Shown piece by piece: positions 61,433 through 64,000 of a stretch of DNA of 64,000 bases; positions within the stretch are counted from its first letter, which is position 1, and every line of letters starts with the position of its first letter. The position numbers were made by a program, and so were the translations under genes. Source of the DNA: an uncultured Eubacterium sp. (GTDB lineage: Bacteria > Bacillota > Clostridia > Lachnospirales > Lachnospiraceae). The notes below the pieces were generated by a model, which saw only the letters and a program-made list of their open reading frames with translations, made no database searches and had not been told where the DNA came from. The stretch lies in assembly GCA_934338065.1 (NCBI GenBank), contig CAKRGX010000009.1:1-64000 (forward strand), in the 5' to 3' direction.

Positions 61433-63046
61433 TTAGTGTAGTACACCCTCAAAATGAGAAGGCGTGATAAAGTTTATGGAACAGTTATTTTTTCTTGTAT
61501 TAAGATAATCTTCCAACATACTGCGTATATTGCGGTTTGCTTCCTCTGCGTTAAGTGTATTACGTGTTTTTTCCATTGATTTCTGAATGTAGTTCTGATT
61601 GCTGCTGTTATGGCTGTATCCATCAAAGCCGGCAATGGCAATACTTTTAACATTCATAAGATCTAAAAGCCTTAGAAGCAGGATTCCGGAATTATCTAAT
61701 TGTTCCCATCCGCATTTAACCAGGCGACTGAAATTTATGACATACTGATCTTTATTATGCAAGGTAGTAACATTGGAAGTTACTATTTTTTTGTAGTCCG
61801 AAAAGTGAGCAGCATTCTGCCAAAACTGATACCGGTTTTTGTTGCTGAAATAAGCATAGTGAATAGGATAATCGGATGTAAGCAGATTAACACTGATGAC
61901 AACCGGCTGTGTATCTTTGGTGTATTGGTCAATAACTTCTTTGTGTGATACCAGTGTATGACCAGGTAATAGTATCAGAATATCCTTTCCGGATAATACT
62001 TCCTTTAATTGTTTCACGGATGCGCTGTCATCGCACTGCGTACTCTGATATTCGATATATGTTTTTTCTAACAGATCATAATCATAACGTTTTCGATCCG
62101 TTGCATCCAGACGATTTAGCAGAAAGTTGATATCACGGCTTGCGATGCCGGCTTTCGTCGATAAATAGGAAATATTATTTACATGTGCGCTATGTGAGCC
62201 GGCAAGGAAGTAAGGGATGGAGTAGCCCCATTCATATTCTTTGTGGAAACCATCAATGTAGTTATCAATCAGATCCAGAATAATATCAATATCATAACCG
62301 GAGTTAAATTTTCGATTCATATACTGCATGACAAGTTCTGTGTTGGTATTTCCGGCTCCACGTCCCATGCCTGCCATAGTGGCATCGACAACGATATCAC
62401 GAAGCCCCTGACTCATTTCAATAAAGTCCTGAGACAGAGAAAAGGACATCTGAAGATTGTTATGCGAGTGAAAACCGATTTTTGCATTGGTCCATAGATT
62501 GTGATGGATCAGATAAAAGACACGTTGCAGATCTTCACGGTACATGGAACCAAATGTGTCTACAATGGAAAAGGCATATGGTTCGAGATCATTTACCTCT
62601 TCAATCAGTTCAAGAAGCTCAGCATCTGTATAGCCAAGGATATCAACCGGCTGCACATAGAGCTTATAACCTTTTTCAATAATGCTGCGGCAAAAAGCAA
62701 TTACGTCATGACGTTCGTGCTTAAAAAAACAAGCGCGGACACCATCAATCGAACTTCCATCATACGGTTCCAGATTGCTCACGTGGTAACGGCTGTAATC
62801 GGCCAGACAGACATAGGAGGCCTGTTTACGGTTTTCCGGAAGAAATGAGCGTATCTGAGCGGCATTGTTAAAGATCGTAGTTCCTTCCTGATGTGGTTCG
62901 TCCTTAAGAAAACCACATTCAATTACATCTACGCCGCTTTCTGTGAGACCACGGATACTTCCTTTGATCGCTGTGTTACCAAACTGACTATTAATGAGAT
63001 AACCGCCATCCCGTAAAGTACAATCTAAAATATTGACTCGTTTCAT
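61433..63046 (-). CDS. DRE-TIM aldolase fused to a sialyltransferase/DUF115-like domain
   Basis: 537 residues. Residues 1-330 are a DRE-TIM metallolyase: CTLRDGGY (9-16, with the metal Asp and catalytic Arg), VIECGFLKDEP, HSHNN metal histidines (193-197) and GMGRGAGNTNTE (226-237). The closest named relatives are 4-hydroxy-2-oxovalerate aldolase and HMG-CoA-lyase-like enzymes, which make or break bonds next to pyruvate. Residues ~350-520 read KDILILLPGHTLVSHKEVID, a GVNxx-like VISVNLLTSDYPIHYAYFSN and SGILLLRLLDLMNVKSIAIA then GFDGY. This order resembles GT42 sialyltransferases and the DUF115/MptE-like fold, though by pattern only. I infer pyruvate aldol synthesis of a 3-deoxy-ulosonate; no KdsA or NeuB-type synthase is present. 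It overlaps the KdsB-like gene by 4 bases. Confidence 0.72.
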   Translation of the reverse strand: MKRVNILDCTLRDGGYLINSQFGNTAIKGSIRGLTESGVDVIECGFLKDEPHQEGTTIFNNAAQIRSFLPENRKQASYVCLADYSRYHVSNLEPYDGSSIDGVRACFFKHERHDVIAFCRSIIEKGYKLYVQPVDILGYTDAELLELIEEVNDLEPYAFSIVDTFGSMYREDLQRVFYLIHHNLWTNAKIGFHSHNNLQMSFSLSQDFIEMSQGLRDIVVDATMAGMGRGAGNTNTELVMQYMNRKFNSGYDIDIILDLIDNYIDGFHKEYEWGYSIPYFLAGSHSAHVNNISYLSTKAGIASRDINFLLNRLDATDRKRYDYDLLEKTYIEYQSTQCDDSASVKQLKEVLSGKDILILLPGHTLVSHKEVIDQYTKDTQPVVISVNLLTSDYPIHYAYFSNKNRYQFWQNAAHFSDYKKIVTSNVTTLHNKDQYVINFSRLVKCGWEQLDNSGILLLRLLDLMNVKSIAIAGFDGYSHNSSNQNYIQKSMEKTRNTLNAEEANRNIRSMLEDYLNTRKNNCSINFITPSHFEGVLH

Positions 63047-63780
63047 AATGTCTCCTCACCTTTTATTATTCGTTCAACTTTTTCTACATGTTCAGGCAGA
63101 TCAACGCCGATAGAAGAGTACTGTGTTTCTTTTAGGCGTATTTTATAACCTTTTTGCATGGCACGCAACGGTTCAATTCCCTCACCAAGTTCCAGTTCGG
63201 TCTGTTGCATGTTAGAAAAGGCAAGCAGAAAATCACGTTTATAGGCATAGATACCTACATGGCGGAAGACTCGCGCCAGCTTTCCATCCTTGCAGTTTGA
63301 GGGAATGACAGAACGTGAAAAATATAAGGCATCGCCTTTGTCATCTGTTACTACTTTTACTGTGCTTGCTGCCTTGATTTCATCCGGATCTGTAATTTCT
63401 TTTTTCAGACTGCCAAAGTATACACTGTCATCTTCTAAAAAGATGGAAATCACCTGCCGGATCATCTCCGGATTAATAACCGGTTCGTCACCCTGTACAT
63501 TGACGAACAGATCTCCTTCTATTTTTTCTGCTACTTCGGCAACACGGTCGGAACCCGTTTCGTGTTCGGAAGAGGTCATAATAACATTCATATTATATTC
63601 GCTGCAAGCAGCTTTAATACGCTCATCATCCGTTGCGATATATACTTCATCAAATTCTTTTACTTTTTTTGCCTGTTGGTATACCCAGTAGATCATCGGT
63701 TTACCACAGATAGAAACGAGTGGTTTGCCGGGAAAACGACTGGAGCGGTAGCGTGCAGGTATCACACCGATTATCTTCAT
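63043..63780 (-). CDS. kdsB: CMP-3-deoxy-ulosonate cytidylyltransferase, KdsB-like
   Basis: 245 residues, typical for KdsB. The opening GVIPARYRSSRFPGKPLVSI, SSEHETGSDRVAEVAEKI, DLFVNVQGDEPVINPEMIRQ, LYFSRSVIPSN and FRHVGIYAYKRDFL are hallmark KdsB motifs. It activates Kdo or a close relative with CTP to the CMP-sugar. Kdo is a lipopolysaccharide sugar in Gram-negative bacteria, so its presence in a Gram-positive window points to an ulosonic acid in a wall glycopolymer. It starts after AGGAGGC and is coupled to the aldolase gene by a 4-base overlap (ATGA). Confidence 0.9.
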   Translation of the reverse strand: MKIIGVIPARYRSSRFPGKPLVSICGKPMIYWVYQQAKKVKEFDEVYIATDDERIKAACSEYNMNVIMTSSEHETGSDRVAEVAEKIEGDLFVNVQGDEPVINPEMIRQVISIFLEDDSVYFGSLKKEITDPDEIKAASTVKVVTDDKGDALYFSRSVIPSNCKDGKLARVFRHVGIYAYKRDFLLAFSNMQQTELELGEGIEPLRAMQKGYKIRLKETQYSSIGVDLPEHVEKVERIIKGEETL

Positions 63781-63798
63781 ATTTGCCTCCTATATAGG

Positions 63799-64000
63799 TT
63801 AATCATTGTTCAATACATCTTCAAGTTTAACACGGGGGAAAATCTCCAGATTGCCACCGCGTGTTGCATTGTATATTTTTATATCATGTTTCTTTGCATA
63901 GTCATCAAGAAGAGCATATACTTCCAGTGAACGGTCAATGATATGCTCGCCAATCTGTTTGGTTGTCAGAGATTTTGCTTTCATTCGTGTCTTAATACGG
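63799..64000 (-). CDS. DUF115/MptE-like protein, C-terminal end only (runs off window)
   Basis: The frame is open to the last base, so about 66 C-terminal residues are visible; an internal Met lies at 63984. The ending YALLDDYAKKHDIKIYNATR then GGNLEIFPRVKLEDVL matches the end of DUF115/6-hydroxymethylpterin-diphosphokinase-MptE-like proteins, several of which are glycosyltransferases for ulosonic acids (Maf-like). It precedes the KdsB-like gene by 18 bases in the same direction and is probably part of the same operon, perhaps as the transferase using its CMP-sugar. Confidence 0.6.
   Translation of the reverse strand, partial: RIKTRMKAKSLTTKQIGEHIIDRSLEVYALLDDYAKKHDIKIYNATRGGNLEIFPRVKLEDVLNND

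Noticed and set aside
60912..63780. Kds-type genes and an O-antigen-ligase-like protein as signs of a Gram-negative genome
   Set aside because: All other evidence (teichoic acid genes, agr, CdaA/CdaR, LCP, promoters and ribosome sites) is Gram-positive, and no lipid A gene is present.

Overview
The window looks like a chromosomal segment of a low-GC Gram-positive member of the Clostridia, most likely a gut Lachnospiraceae-type anaerobe. This is inferred from strong AGGAGG-type ribosome sites, TTGACA/TATAAT promoters, T-tailed hairpin terminators, an oxygen-sensitive indolepyruvate:ferredoxin oxidoreductase, an agr-type peptide signalling locus, CdaA/CdaR, teichoic-acid genes and long lysine-rich secreted proteins. 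No rRNA, tRNA, CRISPR array or complete insertion sequence was seen, and genus cannot be fixed from the sequence alone.

Layout. 1-1260: tail of a surface protein, a 38-residue acidic peptide gene and a decayed nitroreductase. 1269-7458: a YczE-type membrane protein divergent from a WYL regulator, a sodium:alanine symporter, a Cys-rich/MetH-activation fusion and an ABC-F ATPase. 7449-8110: decayed AraC regulator and intergenic DNA. 8111-14998: a 2295-residue secreted repeat protein. 15147-19044: a two-component system, an unknown anchored protein and a VanY-type D,D-carboxypeptidase. 19104-22741 (minus): iorA-iorB-paaK for aryl-pyruvate oxidation. 22909-26141: nitroreductase, small alpha/beta hydrolase and secreted SGNH esterase. 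26188-31055: a galactofuranose-type sugar ABC importer (YtfQ-YtfR-YtfT-YjfF). 31192-34479: an Xre regulator, LytTR response regulator, AgrC-like kinase, AgrB and AgrD. 34618-38187: two membrane proteins plus cdaA and cdaR (c-di-AMP). 38238-39746 (minus): a lone biotin-type carboxyltransferase.

39932-60891 is a 21 kb, almost gapless plus-strand cell-wall glycopolymer cluster. It has a Wzm/Wzt (TagGH) exporter, TagD (CDP-glycerol), TarI-TarJ (CDP-ribitol), one plain CDP-glycerol:polyol-phosphate transferase, a large glycosyltransferase/polyol-phosphate transferase fusion, a divergent relative of that transferase, an LCP ligase, an O-antigen-ligase/polymerase-like protein, GT2 enzymes, multi-pass GT39/DUF6056-like proteins and two acyltransferases. 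Facing it on the minus strand (60912-64000) are KdsB-like, KdsC-like, DUF115-like and DRE-TIM-aldolase/sialyltransferase-like-fusion genes. These suggest a CMP-activated 3-deoxy-ulosonic acid made without a KdsA-type synthase in the window.

The most interesting systems are (i) this aldolase-based ulosonic acid operon beside a mixed glycerol/ribitol teichoic acid cluster, (ii) the complete agr-type quorum-sensing locus with a predicted Cys-Val-Gly-Ile-Leu thiolactone core and shared ACTNNNAGT palindromes upstream of both transcription units, and (iii) the three-domain transferase at 48715-51549 with a second, apparently degenerate GT2-like domain.
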